NCBI GenBank assembly: GCA_037447655.1 | Contig: JBBHKE010002987.1 | Location: forward strand, 38,969 to 102,968 | Direction of reading: 5' to 3' | DNA: 64,000 bases | Source: Zygnema cylindricum | Taxonomy: Eukaryota > Streptophyta > Zygnematophyceae > Zygnematales > Zygnemataceae | Shown: positions 23,825 through 34,050 of the stretch, in pieces | How positions within the stretch are numbered: position 1 is the first letter of the stretch | How the letters are laid out: every line of letters begins with the position of its first letter | Notes under the pieces: generated by a model | Databases searched by the model: none | The model's input: the letters and a program-made list of their open reading frames with translations, nothing else | What the model was told of the DNA's origin: nothing | Program-made: the position numbers and the translations under genes

Positions 23825-26800
23825 GGGAATTGATCATGACAGTGACTGTTTTGGTTGCGCACATTCACTTACGTCATTTTTTCAAAAAACGTACGTTTGA
23901 AGTACACATTGGTACAAATAAAGTACCGTTGAGTATAAATTTGACGGTCAATCGGTTGGACATCTTTGACTTTCATAATATTGTTTCAACCGCTTAAATT
24001 TTTGCCGCGCTTGCGAACGTCGACCGTCATAATAAAATTAGCAACCGTCATAATAAAATTAGCAATTCACACAGCCGGCGAGCGTTTATAGTAACAAAAC
24101 TGCGGCGACCACATGTAAATAAAATGGTAGCAGACAGTAACTTTTTGTCGTTATGTGAGCTCCACGGTGAGAGCACTTAGCCGCAAAATTAAAATTGAAT
24201 CTCTGTGTGCGTCTCTGTGTGCTTAAGTAAGGGTTTTTTTCTGTCGTTTTCCTGTAAAACTTAGAGCCGTACTGCGTAAGTTTCAACCGTACAATAAAAT
24301 AGAAAAAAAAAATACATTTTGCGTCATCATCGAATTTAAATTGTACTACATCTTGTCGTCTTGTGTTCTTCGACCCACTTCGACGACAAAAAACGTCATC
24401 TTCAACCTTATCTTTAAAATACAGGGCCGATGTGTTTTAAAATTAAGGATTTTCTATAAACAAATAGGAACACGTATTCGCACGTGTAATGTTTTGTTCA
24501 AAAAAATCAAACGATTTCAAGCGACGTGGAAGTGTACACGATTTGCTGTGTTTTGTCCGTTTTTGTTTAATACGACAAAGAGAAGTACACAGTGTGTTTT
24601 GTTTTGTCCGTTTCGATCCGGTACGGATTTTTTTTTTGCAGGGGTCTCAAGGTTTCGATGCCATTTCACGTCGAGCCGACAATAGACGCAAAGTCAAAAC
24701 GCATCTTCTTCAACCGTGAAACGGCACAGGCTGGAGGACGGTAGGTCTACAATGTCACGAAAAAACACGCGACGTCACAAGCAGTCACGAAAAATGACGT
24801 GGGTCATCACAGATTGTAGATGTTGACAGCCGTCACGGGCATTGTCGACGTATACAATCGTCACGCCCTAAGTGACAATTTCGTTTGGTACACATAGGGA
24901 CACCCGAAATCCGGGTCCGCCGGATCTGCGCTAAAAAACAAAAAAAAATCTCTAAGTTTGAAGTACACAAAGACGCACCCAAAGTGTTACATTGAACTTA
25001 GACGCAAAGTGAAACGAAACCTATTGAAACTGAAAGTACTATAAGTCTCGTACGGAAATATTATAACGCACGAAACGAAATAAACTTTTATAATAAAACG
25101 AAGCGGCGTAAAATATCATTTAAAATTAAATGAAAAAATTGAGCGTCGTCACGCGCAACGAAATCGAGCCACGCTATTTACGAATCAACATACTTACATT
25201 GACAAGATCGTAGTAGGATCGGCCGTACAAAAGTATTGCCACTTTGTCGTACACATAAATTACTTCCGCGGACAAAAAAAATCGCGTCACGCAAATACGA
25301 ATCAACCATAGTTGTTCACGGCGATTAGTGCGAACGTACCGTACGCGACGAATTATACGTAACAAACGCATTGAACCTTTTGATCAAATCGTAAAAAATC
25401 GTTAATGAATTTCCTTCCGTACTATTCCGTACATAAAAAAACAAAAAACTATTATATATAACGCAGTGTGCAAGTCTTTTCAGTTAAATTAGCGGTAAAA
25501 CAATAAACCCTTTATATTTTTATCACACACATCACCGCTATCGAAACTTCTTCACCAACCGGTAGTCCAGACGTCCACCTTAGGTTACTATGAGCATATG
25601 ACGTCCCCAGGTTCGAATGTCACAAAGGTAAAATTTTGTAAAATTTCGTCTGTCCGAGCCTATCTGACAGACAGACATGGCCGCCTTCTGTCTGCCTTCT
25701 TTCTCTATCTCGCAGACAGCGCATTACTCCAAAAAAAAAAATACAGACCAAGAACTAATGACATTTACCCACTCCTCTCATCGATTTCTAGGCATGATTG
25801 CTTTTGTCGAAGTCCGGAGGCGAGGATAGTCAAAAGCTTGGGAGGGAGGAGGGTAGGATATGGGGAAGCGGCTTCCTCGCGGTTTCGTTTTCAATGTTCC
25901 ATGGCGTCTTCTTTCAAAAAAAATTGAAGAAGACGCCTGTACAAATTTCAAATTGAACGCGCGAAATTATGGTGACGTTCAACGTCTCTTTTCGAAAAAG
26001 GCCCGTACATTTTCGATTCTAAAACGTACAACTTCCGTGGTATTTCTGTTCAATTCACTGAATAGAAAGTACCAATAACTACGACGCGTATTTCCCGTTT
26101 TATTCCGTATATATCCGTAAAACAATTTTCAGTTACAGTAATTTGTTTACATGTTTCCGAAAATATTCCAGTTTCAGTTTACAGTAGACGTTTTTTAACG
26201 ATTTTTTCAAAAGTCACGAATTATACGTTTCAATCGTAAAAAAGGAAAAAATCGTGCGATTTGAACAACTATGGAATCAACATATATTTTTATCGACAGC
26301 GAAATGTTAGGATATTGGGCGAATCGGCGTCGGCCGAAATCGTGCAGTCAAATTTTTGTTCAGTTCGTGTCAGTTATGTTTTGTTTCGTTCGGCACTGTA
26401 CTTTTGTGTCGGTTCGGTTTGGTGCGAGCGCCGACCGGTATTCATTTGTTCGAGTCACACGCTGGTCGATTGCGAGGAAATGTTGGTTCGCGAAGCGTGA
26501 CGCGATTTTTTCGTCCGCGGAAATAATTTATGTGTAGGACAAAGCGGCAATACCTTTGTACGGCCGATCCTGCTAAGATCTTGTCATTGTAAGTATGTTG
26601 ATTTGTAAATAGCGTGGCTCGATTTCGTCGCGCGTGACGACGCTCATTTTTTTCATTTAATTTTAAATGATATTTTTACGCCGGTTCGTTTTATTATAAA
26701 AGTTTATTTTGTTTCGTGCGTTATAATATTTCCGTACGAGATTTATAGGACTTTCAGTTTCAATAGGTTTCGTTTCACTTTGCATCTAAGTTCAATGTAA

Positions 26801-27184
26801 CACAGACGATTCAATTTCAATTTTGCGGCTAAGTGCTCTCACCGTGGAACTCACATAACGACAAAAAGTTACTGTCTGCAACCATTTTATTTACATGTGG
26901 TCGCCGCAGTTTTGTTACTGTAAATGCTCGCCGGCTGTGTGAATTGCTAATTTTATTATGACGGTTGCTAATTTTATTATGACGGTCGACGTTCGCAAGC
27001 GCGGCAAAAATTTAAGCGGTTGAAACAATATTATGAAAGTCAAAGATGTCCAACCGATTGACCGTCAAATTTATACTCAACGGTACTTTATTTGTACCAA
27101 TGTGTACTTCAAACGTACGTTTTTTGAAAAAATGACGTAAGTGACTGTGCACAACCAAAACAGTCACTGTCATGATCAATTCCC
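23825..27184. mobile_element. Foldback element with arms of about 690 bp
   Basis: The left arm 23825-25292, minus an inserted element at 24205-24980, is an inverted copy of the right arm 26495-27184: 692 versus 690 bp. Shared landmarks in order: GGGAATTGATCATGAC, the AAAACGTACGTTTGAAG block, two direct CGTCATAATAAAATTAGCAA units, CGCCGGCTG-type sequence, and the AGCGTCGTCACGCGC block. The central 1.2 kb is unique and has no recognised gene. This is either a long-TIR transposon or two elements in inverted orientation; flanking duplications are not clear. Confidence 0.75.
24205..24980 (+). mobile_element. Harbinger-like element inserted in the left foldback arm
   Basis: The right foldback arm lacks this segment and so serves as the empty site. 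Ends are GTGTGCGTCTCTGTGTGCTT and, inverted, GGGTGCGTCTTTGTGTACTT. It shares AAGTAAGGGTTTTTTTCT, ACATTTTGCGTCAT, GACCCACTTC and TTTAGCGCAGAT with the element at 44524-52340. Boundaries are good to a few bases; the TSD is not certain. No coding region. Confidence 0.65.
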
Positions 27185-27405
27185 AAAACATATTGCCATT
27201 AATGGCGATATACCCTGTACGGTACAAATGTACGTATCATGTCCACCTGTAATACCTGTCACAAATTCACATCGCAATATCCTCAAAATGGCTGAAATAG
27301 ACAATACTGGGTAGCAAATGTACTCATGTAGCAATGTAGCATATATGACTTCGACATGAGGAGTACACCATATTGTGTACTCTCCACTTAGCGATCAGTT
27401 AGATT

Positions 27406-28579
27406 CATAGTTAAAAGTAGGCGTTTTTATTAGTGTTGTGTATCGGTAAGCATTTACCGATAACCGATATGGACCTTTTTCGGGTTCCCGATAATCGATA
27501 TATTGGTTCGATATATCGTTATTGGTCTTATCGCCGATAAGTAACCAATAATATCGGGTACTTATCGGCGATAACACCGATAACGATAACTATTGGCGAT
27601 AAATGTACGGGCCGTACAGATAAACGTACGAGACAAACAGATAAATGTACGGCATGTACATTCAGCTGTACATCTTATTCCCCGGACGCGCAGAAAGTTC
27701 AGTAGCCGCCATGACGTCTGTACGGTTTTGGTACGGATCCAATATAAACGATGTACCTTTCCCATCCGACGCCATTGTTTTGTCCCTTTATACCTTGGGA
27801 TCCACTAGACACCTGTCACGTGTCAATCTGTCAGCTTTTTTGGCATAAGCTGCCAAATGCCAGCGCTCACGTTGGCCATCCACTCGTATTTTTTCATTAC
27901 AAGTCGTCCGTTCGATTCCGGCTGCGCGCAGAATATTATTTTGCGTCCGTTGTACTTTGTGTCCGCCGTCTTTTTCCGTTCCATGTTCACCAGTTTGTCT
28001 ATAAATTCCGTACGTCCCCGTAAAAAATGTTTGTTCGGTTAACCGGCCAACGTTTTCTGTGCTGCGTTGTCCGTAATAATTTGCAGTTAATAGTTACGGA
28101 ACAGAGTCGTACACGTGGCATGACACGCTATATAATGTATATACTATAATACAGTATTTAATAAGGTACTATAGTATGCGTACTACATATTTTTATAGTT
28201 ATCGCCGATATGGAATTTGTTGGTCTCGGATCGATATATCGGTACCTTTGGCCGTTCGATAACCGATAACTATCGGTATCAGTGTTATCGCGATATGGTT
28301 TTTACTGATACATAACACTAATTTTTATGGTAGGCCTTTGGTCGGCGCCTTTATCGTAAGTTGTGTTATGGGCTTCTCATGTGATCTTCTTAGATCGCTA
28401 CTTTGATCAGCGACCGTCCGATCGTCAGAATCTGACGATGGAAATAATTTTTTTTTGGTCCGAATGTTTTAATTGGTCTGAATAGGTCCGAATACAATAT
28501 GGGTCTTAAAGTCATATTGTATGTTTTGCATACAATAGGCATATTGTATGGGCCTACTTTCACCTACTTTTGAACTATG
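27406..28579. mobile_element. CATAG-type MITE interrupted by an hAT element
   Basis: Terminal repeats CATAGTTAAAAGTAG and CTACTTTTGAACTATG. Flanks GTTAGATT and GTTTGATT agree at 7 of 8 bases. Its uninterrupted relative lies at 30649-30996. After removing the inner element, the two copies share GTAGGCCTTTGGTCGGCGCC and the CAATATGGGTCTTAA block. Confidence 0.8.
27431..28320. mobile_element. hAT-type non-autonomous element, 890 bp, 8-bp TSD
   Basis: Ends TAGTGTTGTGTATCGGT and (inverted) TAGTGTTATGTATCAGT. Flanks GTTTTTAT and ATTTTTAT differ at one base. The homologous unfilled site at about 30668 reads GTTTTTAT once. Subterminal DNA is packed with CGATAA/TTATCG and CGATATATCG palindromes. No transposase. 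Confidence 0.85.
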
Positions 28580-28875
28580 GTTTGATTTACGAAATCTTGC
28601 AAATCATTGAAAAAAAATTCAACATTTGTAATCGGACGGCTACAATCTTGCCGAGTTTTGGAGATTCATACATTTAACCTTCTAATTTGTAGCGACCGTG
28701 CATTGGATATCGTGCACGATACGAATCTCAATTACATATTGCTTATTAAGGGCCAAATTTTATGCCCCGTATCGAGTATCGAGTTCTTCAAGTACACACT
28801 TGTTTGATAATCTCTTCTAATAAAGTTTTTCGACAAGTTGATCCCAAGTTGATCCGCAGTGATATTTTTTGTTTT

Positions 28876-28878
<3 letters not shown>

Positions 28879-28908
<30 letters not shown>
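28879..28908. repeat. (AT)n microsatellite
   Basis: Pure AT dinucleotide run of about 30 bp. Confidence 0.95.
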
Positions 28909-28910
<2 letters not shown>

Positions 28911-28954
28911 CTTTTAATTTATTGCTTGCCACTTTCAACAATCAATATAACTAA

Positions 28955-30321
28955 GGGTGAAGTTCCATCAAACGTTTCTATAATCGTACGGCCAACTCTA
29001 CAAACCGGGTCGATTGAGGGTGAAGTTCCATTAGGCGGTCCCAGTAAATGTACGGACAAGTCTACTGGTAGCGTTTAATGGAAGTCCGCTCCATTGTGTC
29101 AGGCCAGTAACAAACCTTCCTCAATTATGATTGGCGCCACGTAGGTTAGAGTCAAGATTCTAAAAATATTGAAAAAAATCCACATACGGAATATCTGTAT
29201 GATTTTTTTGTACCACCTGAGGTAATTAATGATTCGTACATAAATTTTTCGGCTAGATTTTGATTTTGAAAATAGAAATCAAAATTTCGAAATAGAATGG
29301 CAAAAAGACGCGACAAACTTTGAAGGTCGCAGCAAACTTTGAATGTCGATGGATGTTAGACGGAGCGTGCGAGGATATTTTCACCTGACCTGCATTCAAC
29401 GTGGCAGGAGGCACATGGCATGTACGACGTGCACGCCTGTGATCCCTTGTACAACATAGATATGTTGTTTCCTTTTCACGTGTACCAATGGTTATGAATG
29501 GCAATCATCTGGTAGGCCCCAACTCTCCTCGCGAGATGATGTGCTCGATTGCTTCGCGGATCTCAAAAAGTGAAACATCCAACGGTCAGGAATTACGCCT
29601 ACATCATTGGAGCTTCCTGACAGCTTTTCAGTTTCGTCTAACATAAAAAAATTTCTGGTACGGCTCTGTACGGTGATGTACGAAAACGTACGACGTCCAA
29701 TAACTAACCCCACTTTTCGTCTAATGGAACTTCACCCTGAGTCGATGTTCCATCTCGTAGGGTTTGTATGCCATGTGTTCTAAATTGATTGGCGCCACGC
29801 AAGTTATGATCCGATATTGAATATCTTTCAGATTTTTAGCACCCACAAACTTAACTTCAAATCTTCACTTGCGTACCATGTACCTGCGTAACGAAATCAT
29901 CATACGACAGAAGTTTTGTACTTTTTGCGGACGCCAGTTCATTTTTTAAGCCAGTTCATTTTTTAGGGTTTGTGTTTTCGAACATAACGAATGTCCTTTG
30001 AGAGAAATAGAGTGACGAACAAAAGTTACCGAAAATAGCGTGACGAAGGAATGTTACGAAATTTCATTTTTTTTTTCGGATGTATTTTGGAAAGCGCGTG
30101 TCATGTGCAAATCTTATGCATCGTGACACGTAGCTTAATGGTCCACCGTGTCACGCTTTTCATCCGACGGCGAGTATTACCTCCAAGACCTTCGGAGAGT
30201 ATCGGCAAGATTCTCTGTAATGTTGTTTTTCGTATAAAAGCAAAATAGGAGGTACGATTTGATAAGGAGAGTTGCGGATTTCTGTAAACTACGCCACTTT
30301 TCGCCTAATGGAACGTCACCC
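28955..30321. mobile_element. Harbinger-like MITE, TSD TAA, hosting a second copy
   Basis: Ends GGGTGAAGTTCCATC and (inverted) GGGTGACGTTCCATTAG, flanked by TAA at 28952-28954 and 30322-30324. Removing the inner element and one TGA leaves about 644 bp, close to the roughly 0.7-kb family length. Carries the TTGGCGCCACGCAAGTTA block. Confidence 0.8.
29018..29737. mobile_element. Harbinger-like MITE, 720 bp, TSD TGA
   Basis: Ends GGGTGAAGTTCCATTAG on both sides, flanked by TGA at 29015-29017 and 29738-29740. Holds the full set of family motif blocks, including GATTGGCGCCACGTAGGTTA, GGCACATGGCATGTACGACG, CACGTGTACCAATGG and ATCCAACGGTC. Confidence 0.85.
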
Positions 30322-30324
30322 TAA

Positions 30325-30640
30325 GAGTGAGGTTACATCGGGGAGGTCTCTGTAATTGTACGGACGACAATATTCTGTAATACAGATGCGTCGGTTACAT
30401 TTCGTAACATCTGTAGCTAGGTTTTTAATCAAAAAGGAAAAAATCGCACGATTTGAACAACAGCTGTTTTTATATACGCGTCTTGATTTGGGTGGTTCCA
30501 CGTAAGTTGAGGATCTAATCTTTAAAATAGTCAAAGATTTTGAAACTGACCTATTTCGTTTCAAAATCTATACTTGCGTATTATATACGTGTACTTTCGC
30601 AACTTCAATTTGTATTTCAAACCAAAAACGACAGTTAACG
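30325..30640. mobile_element. Fragment of a related Harbinger-like element
   Basis: Begins GAGTGAGGTTACATCGG and contains GTGGTTCCACGTAAGTTG and ACTTGCGTATTATATACGTG. It is homologous to 38470-38680, which lies inside the hAT element at 38175. No matching right end found. Confidence 0.45.
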
Positions 30641-30648
30641 CTCGAAAC

Positions 30649-30996
30649 CATAGTTCAAAAGTAGGCGTTTTTATGGTAGGCCTTTGGTCGGCGCCTTTAT
30701 CGTAAGTTGTGCTATGGGCTTTTCATGTGATATTTGATCGGCGATCGTCCGATCGTTCGAATCTGACGGCTTAAATAAAAAATACCTCAAAATTTACAGA
30801 AACTTTTTTTTTGCCCGAATGCTTTTCAAAATTTAGACATGACGTTTAATTCTCTATCGATCGATGTGCAACTCAACCCTGTAACTTTTTTTTTTCATTT
30901 TGCGACCAATACAATATGGGTCTTAAGCTCATATTGTATGTTTTACATACAATAGGCATATTGTATGCGCCTACTTCCAACTACTTTTGAACTATG
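30649..30996. mobile_element. CATAG-type MITE, 348 bp, TSD CTCGAAAC
   Basis: Perfect 16-bp terminal repeats CATAGTTCAAAAGTAG / CTACTTTTGAACTATG. The 8 bases CTCGAAAC stand directly on both sides (30641-30648, 30997-31004). The 8-bp duplication suggests hAT-like. A TATTGTATG palindrome lies near the right end. Non-coding. Confidence 0.85.
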
Positions 30997-31115
30997 CTCG
31001 AAACCATGAAAAGCTAGAATGAAAATACTCCTCCGCCCGGATCCTTCCTTTCTTCGCTCTTCTCGGATCCGATCGCCTCCCACCCTCTCTCTCTCTCCCT
31101 CCGTCCCTCCCACAG

Positions 31116-32922
31116 TTCATTGGTGCCTCCCTCCACGCCGGCAGCATCCGGGCCTCGAAAGCTGGACAGCCCCTCTGGGCCATTGCAACGGAATATATGT
31201 CAAACGGAACTCTGAAACAGTATCTCGCGAGGAAGAGGGGACCTCTCCCCTTAAAACAAGAAGTCAAAGCGGCGCTGGACGTGGCTCGAGGATTAAGGTG
31301 AGCCTAAAGGAGATTTTTTTTTTTTTGTTTTCTTTTGTTAAGAGATTTCAAGGTGGTGGGCAGCTTTTCCCTTTTGGAGTTTGGATATTCGAGTGGTGTG
31401 AGGTTTTGGGATTGGGAAATGTTGTTGTTTTTGGGAATTTAATATTATGTTTGTTTATTCTATTTATGGTGGGAGCTGTAAATTACGAAAGTTTGTACTA
31501 TTTTATCACTCATACTTTACTAGGAATCCACACATGTTATTGTGAATTGTGTATTTGCCGACTTCTACTTTCAGGAGTGGTTGTATTATTAAAAACATCC
31601 CTTTTCCTTTTTGTTTCCAAAGGTTGAACTCAATTTTCCGCGTAGGAGATTGGGATTTTTGTTTTTTTTTGCTCAAATATTTCCAAGTATTTCGCGCTCG
31701 TTTAAGTATTTATCTGGGTTTTTTGTATTGGTTGTTTTAAAACGATCCAAACTTTCAACAGCTTTTCAGGTCACCTTTCAAGGATTCTTCTTGTTGTTCA
31801 ACAAGAAATTGACGTTTTTAAAGTTTTCCATATAATGTTTCAGGTATTTACATGAGCTCAAAATTGTCCCCCGGGATTTGAAGTCGGAAAACATTCTTAT
31901 GGACCATCAGGAAAATGCCAAAATTGCGGATTTTGGAGTCGCTTTATTGGACGCTGCGAATCTGGTAGAAATGACTTGCGAGACAGGGACAGTCAGGTGG
32001 ATGGCTCCCGAGGTCAGATTTTTTTTAGTTTTTGTTTTTTTGACGGTAATTAGTTTGGATATGGTTAGGATTTTTTATGGCTCCTGAGGTGAAACTTGTT
32101 TTTCTTTTGACGGGAATTATTGTGGATATCTTAAGCATTTTCCCGGCTGTTTCTGAGGTAAATCTTTTTTCTTTTCCGGCACTGTAAATAGTGTGGATAC
32201 TGTTAGTATTTTCTAGTTTTTTGGTTAACTCCTACATTTTCCAGTTAAAATGCAGGAAGTAAGGTTTTCTATTTTGCCAATGCTATAAGTGTGGATGTTG
32301 TTAGCATTTTCCAGTTTGTTGGATGGCACCCGAGGTAAGATTTTCCCTACTCTAGTTAGTGTGGATTTCTTCGACATTATCTAGTTCGTGGCATTTCTCT
32401 CGAGGTTGTTTTTTTCTTCTTCACCGTCGTTAATTATATCAGTTTGTTGGATGCTTCCTGGGGTAAAATTTTCCTTTTTTGTAAACAGTGTTTTCAGGTT
32501 GTTTTATTACCGCACAAAGAGATTGGCCAGTTTCTTTCCAAATTCAGGATTTTACATTTTATTACCTGACTGTGACGATGAATCTTGCGATATAGGAATA
32601 TTTTTTGAAATAAAATTGAGAATCAAATATATGTTAAGTCTATGTACCTCACCTTTTTCTGTGTACTGATTTTTATAAGATATTTGCCAGTGTACTGTTC
32701 ATGTTTTTCTTCAAATCCTCGAGCACTGTATGAATCGCCTCTCGTCTTTTATTTTGTTGGTTTGTCTTAATTCGCTCGTTTTTTGTGATTTCACAGGTTA
32801 TCGACCATAAACCGTATGATTGAAAAGTGGATGTGTACAGTTTTGGAATTGTGCTTTGGGAAATTGTGACTGGAGATGATCCTTTCAAATACCTCACTTT
32901 TGTACAGCTGGCGTCTTTCGTC
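31116..32922 (+). pseudogene. Raf-like (group C MAPKKK) protein kinase, truncated and disabled
   Basis: Three exons, 31116-31297, 31844-32012 and 32797-32922, join in frame with GT-AG borders and cover only the middle of a kinase domain. Exon 1 has TEYMSNGTLKQYLARKRG and ALDVARGLR. Exon 2 has the catalytic loop, which reads IVPRDLKSENIL, so the His of HRD is Pro, followed by an intact KIADFGVALL and GTVRWMAPE. Exon 3 should read KPYD[14 protein letters not shown], but x is a TGA stop at 32821-32823. The ATP-binding lobe is absent (a MITE lies just upstream) and nothing after FVQLASFV is found. The first donor is the weak GTCAGA. It most resembles Raf-like kinases acting in plant stress and hormone signalling. 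A lineage-specific function for a short product is not excluded. Confidence 0.8.
31997..32503 (+). repeat. Seven-unit tandem array derived from the kinase exon 2/intron junction
   Basis: Units begin near 31997, 32076, 32142, 32222, 32321, 32389 and 32448. Each starts as a version of GGATGGCTCCCGAGGT (the Trp-Met-Ala-Pro-Glu codons plus donor GT), then a T-run, an AATTAGTGTGGATAT-like block and TTAGCATTTTCCAGTTTGTT. Units 55-100 bp, diverged. The first unit is the exon end itself; the fifth keeps an intact WMAPE plus a better GTAAGA donor. Confidence 0.8.
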
Positions 32923-33780
32923 GTGAGCAAATTAAGTTTCATTTTTTTTTTGTACCCTAGATATAGCTCTCACAGATAAATCTCTTTCATCGGAAAGGCT
33001 AGAATCTAATCATGGAGGTGTGGTGGAGGAAGCTTTTTATCTTACTGACAAGTATCTTAATAAAATACCATGAAAAGAAGAAGCAAAACTGAACTGCCAG
33101 CTAGAACAGAAAAAAATCTGTTTTCTGCCTGGTTTTGTAGTAAAGCCTGTTTCTCGGAAAACACTGGGAAATAGTCACTTTTGAGGATTGCCTGATTTTT
33201 TTTTTTCTTTTTATGGTTTTATTTGAATTGCGGCAAAATGCTTTCTTTTGATACTCTTAGAAAACACTTAAAACCTTCAACCTATACAGTGTTCCTTACT
33301 GGGTAAATCATCTCATGCCTTTTGTGTTGATCCTTGTCTATTTTCCCCTCTCCCTCTCTTTTTCTCTCTCACTCTCTCTCTCTCTCCACTCTCCTGTCCC
33401 TTCGTTTACTCTCTCTCTCTTTCTGTCTCTCCTCTCTCTCCCCCCTTTCTCTTGTTTAATATCTGTTTTAAATTTAGTAATGAAGTCATCCTTTGGTTTA
33501 GAGGAGCTACAGTATAATTGTACCACTGGTTCTTAATTGTTTTTGTTTCGTTTTTTGTTTATTTTGTATGTGAGTTTCACTACTGAGTTTCTGTATGTTA
33601 CTGTTTTTCTTTTTGAGTTGAACGTTGTTTGGCTCGATGTCGTGACTGAACAGATTTATGATCTGTAAAAGATTGCTTTCATCTGTTGATTTAGTTCCAC
33701 TTAATAATATTGCTAATAAGCTGTCCTCCTTTGGTACTGTGGTGTACAGGATCTCCGCAGAGTATAACCAGTTGCAAAAA
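32923..33780. other. Nothing recognised; CT-rich tract at about 33345-33455
   Basis: No further kinase exon was found. A pyrimidine-rich simple repeat occupies about 110 bp. The part from about 33490 may already belong to an LTR remnant. Confidence 0.35.
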
Positions 33781-33945
33781 TGGCAGTCCATGCAATTGCC
33801 AGCTGACAGTCTATGTAATTGTCAGCCAGATGGCAGTCCACGCAATTGCCAGGTGGCAGTCGACACAATTGCCAGCTGGCGGTCCATGCAATTGCCAGCT
33901 GGCAGTCCATGCAATTGCCAGATGACAGTCCATGCAATTGTCAGG
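33781..33945 (+). repeat. 23-bp tandem repeat, seven units
   Basis: Unit TGGCAGTCCATGCAATTGCC plus AGC/AGG/AGA. Some units have TGACAG and TGTCAG. Each unit contains the palindrome GCAATTGC. The second unit is a few bases longer. Confidence 0.9.
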
Positions 33946-34037
33946 TGGCGGCATCCTGGAGATCCCAGCATAGATGTGCTCGCTACTTGTACTCGTTACT
34001 GTTAAAGACTCGCATCTCCGGCAGCACCACACCATAC

Positions 34038-34050
34038 TTGGTATCAGAGT
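34038..34050 (+). other. LTR-retrotransposon primer-binding-site-like sequence
   Basis: TTGGTATCAGAGT matches the common plant retrotransposon primer-binding site complementary to initiator tRNA-Met, except the last base. This suggests the preceding DNA, including the 23-bp array, is an LTR remnant. No gag/pol sequence recognised after it. Confidence 0.5.

Noticed and set aside
24341-24719. 114-aa and 76-aa open frames
   Set aside because: Lie in the interior of a non-coding Harbinger-like element and are not conserved in its relative at 44524.
33781-33945. Short regularly spaced repeats resembling a CRISPR array
   Set aside because: Units are contiguous with no unique spacers, in a eukaryotic window; it is an ordinary tandem repeat.
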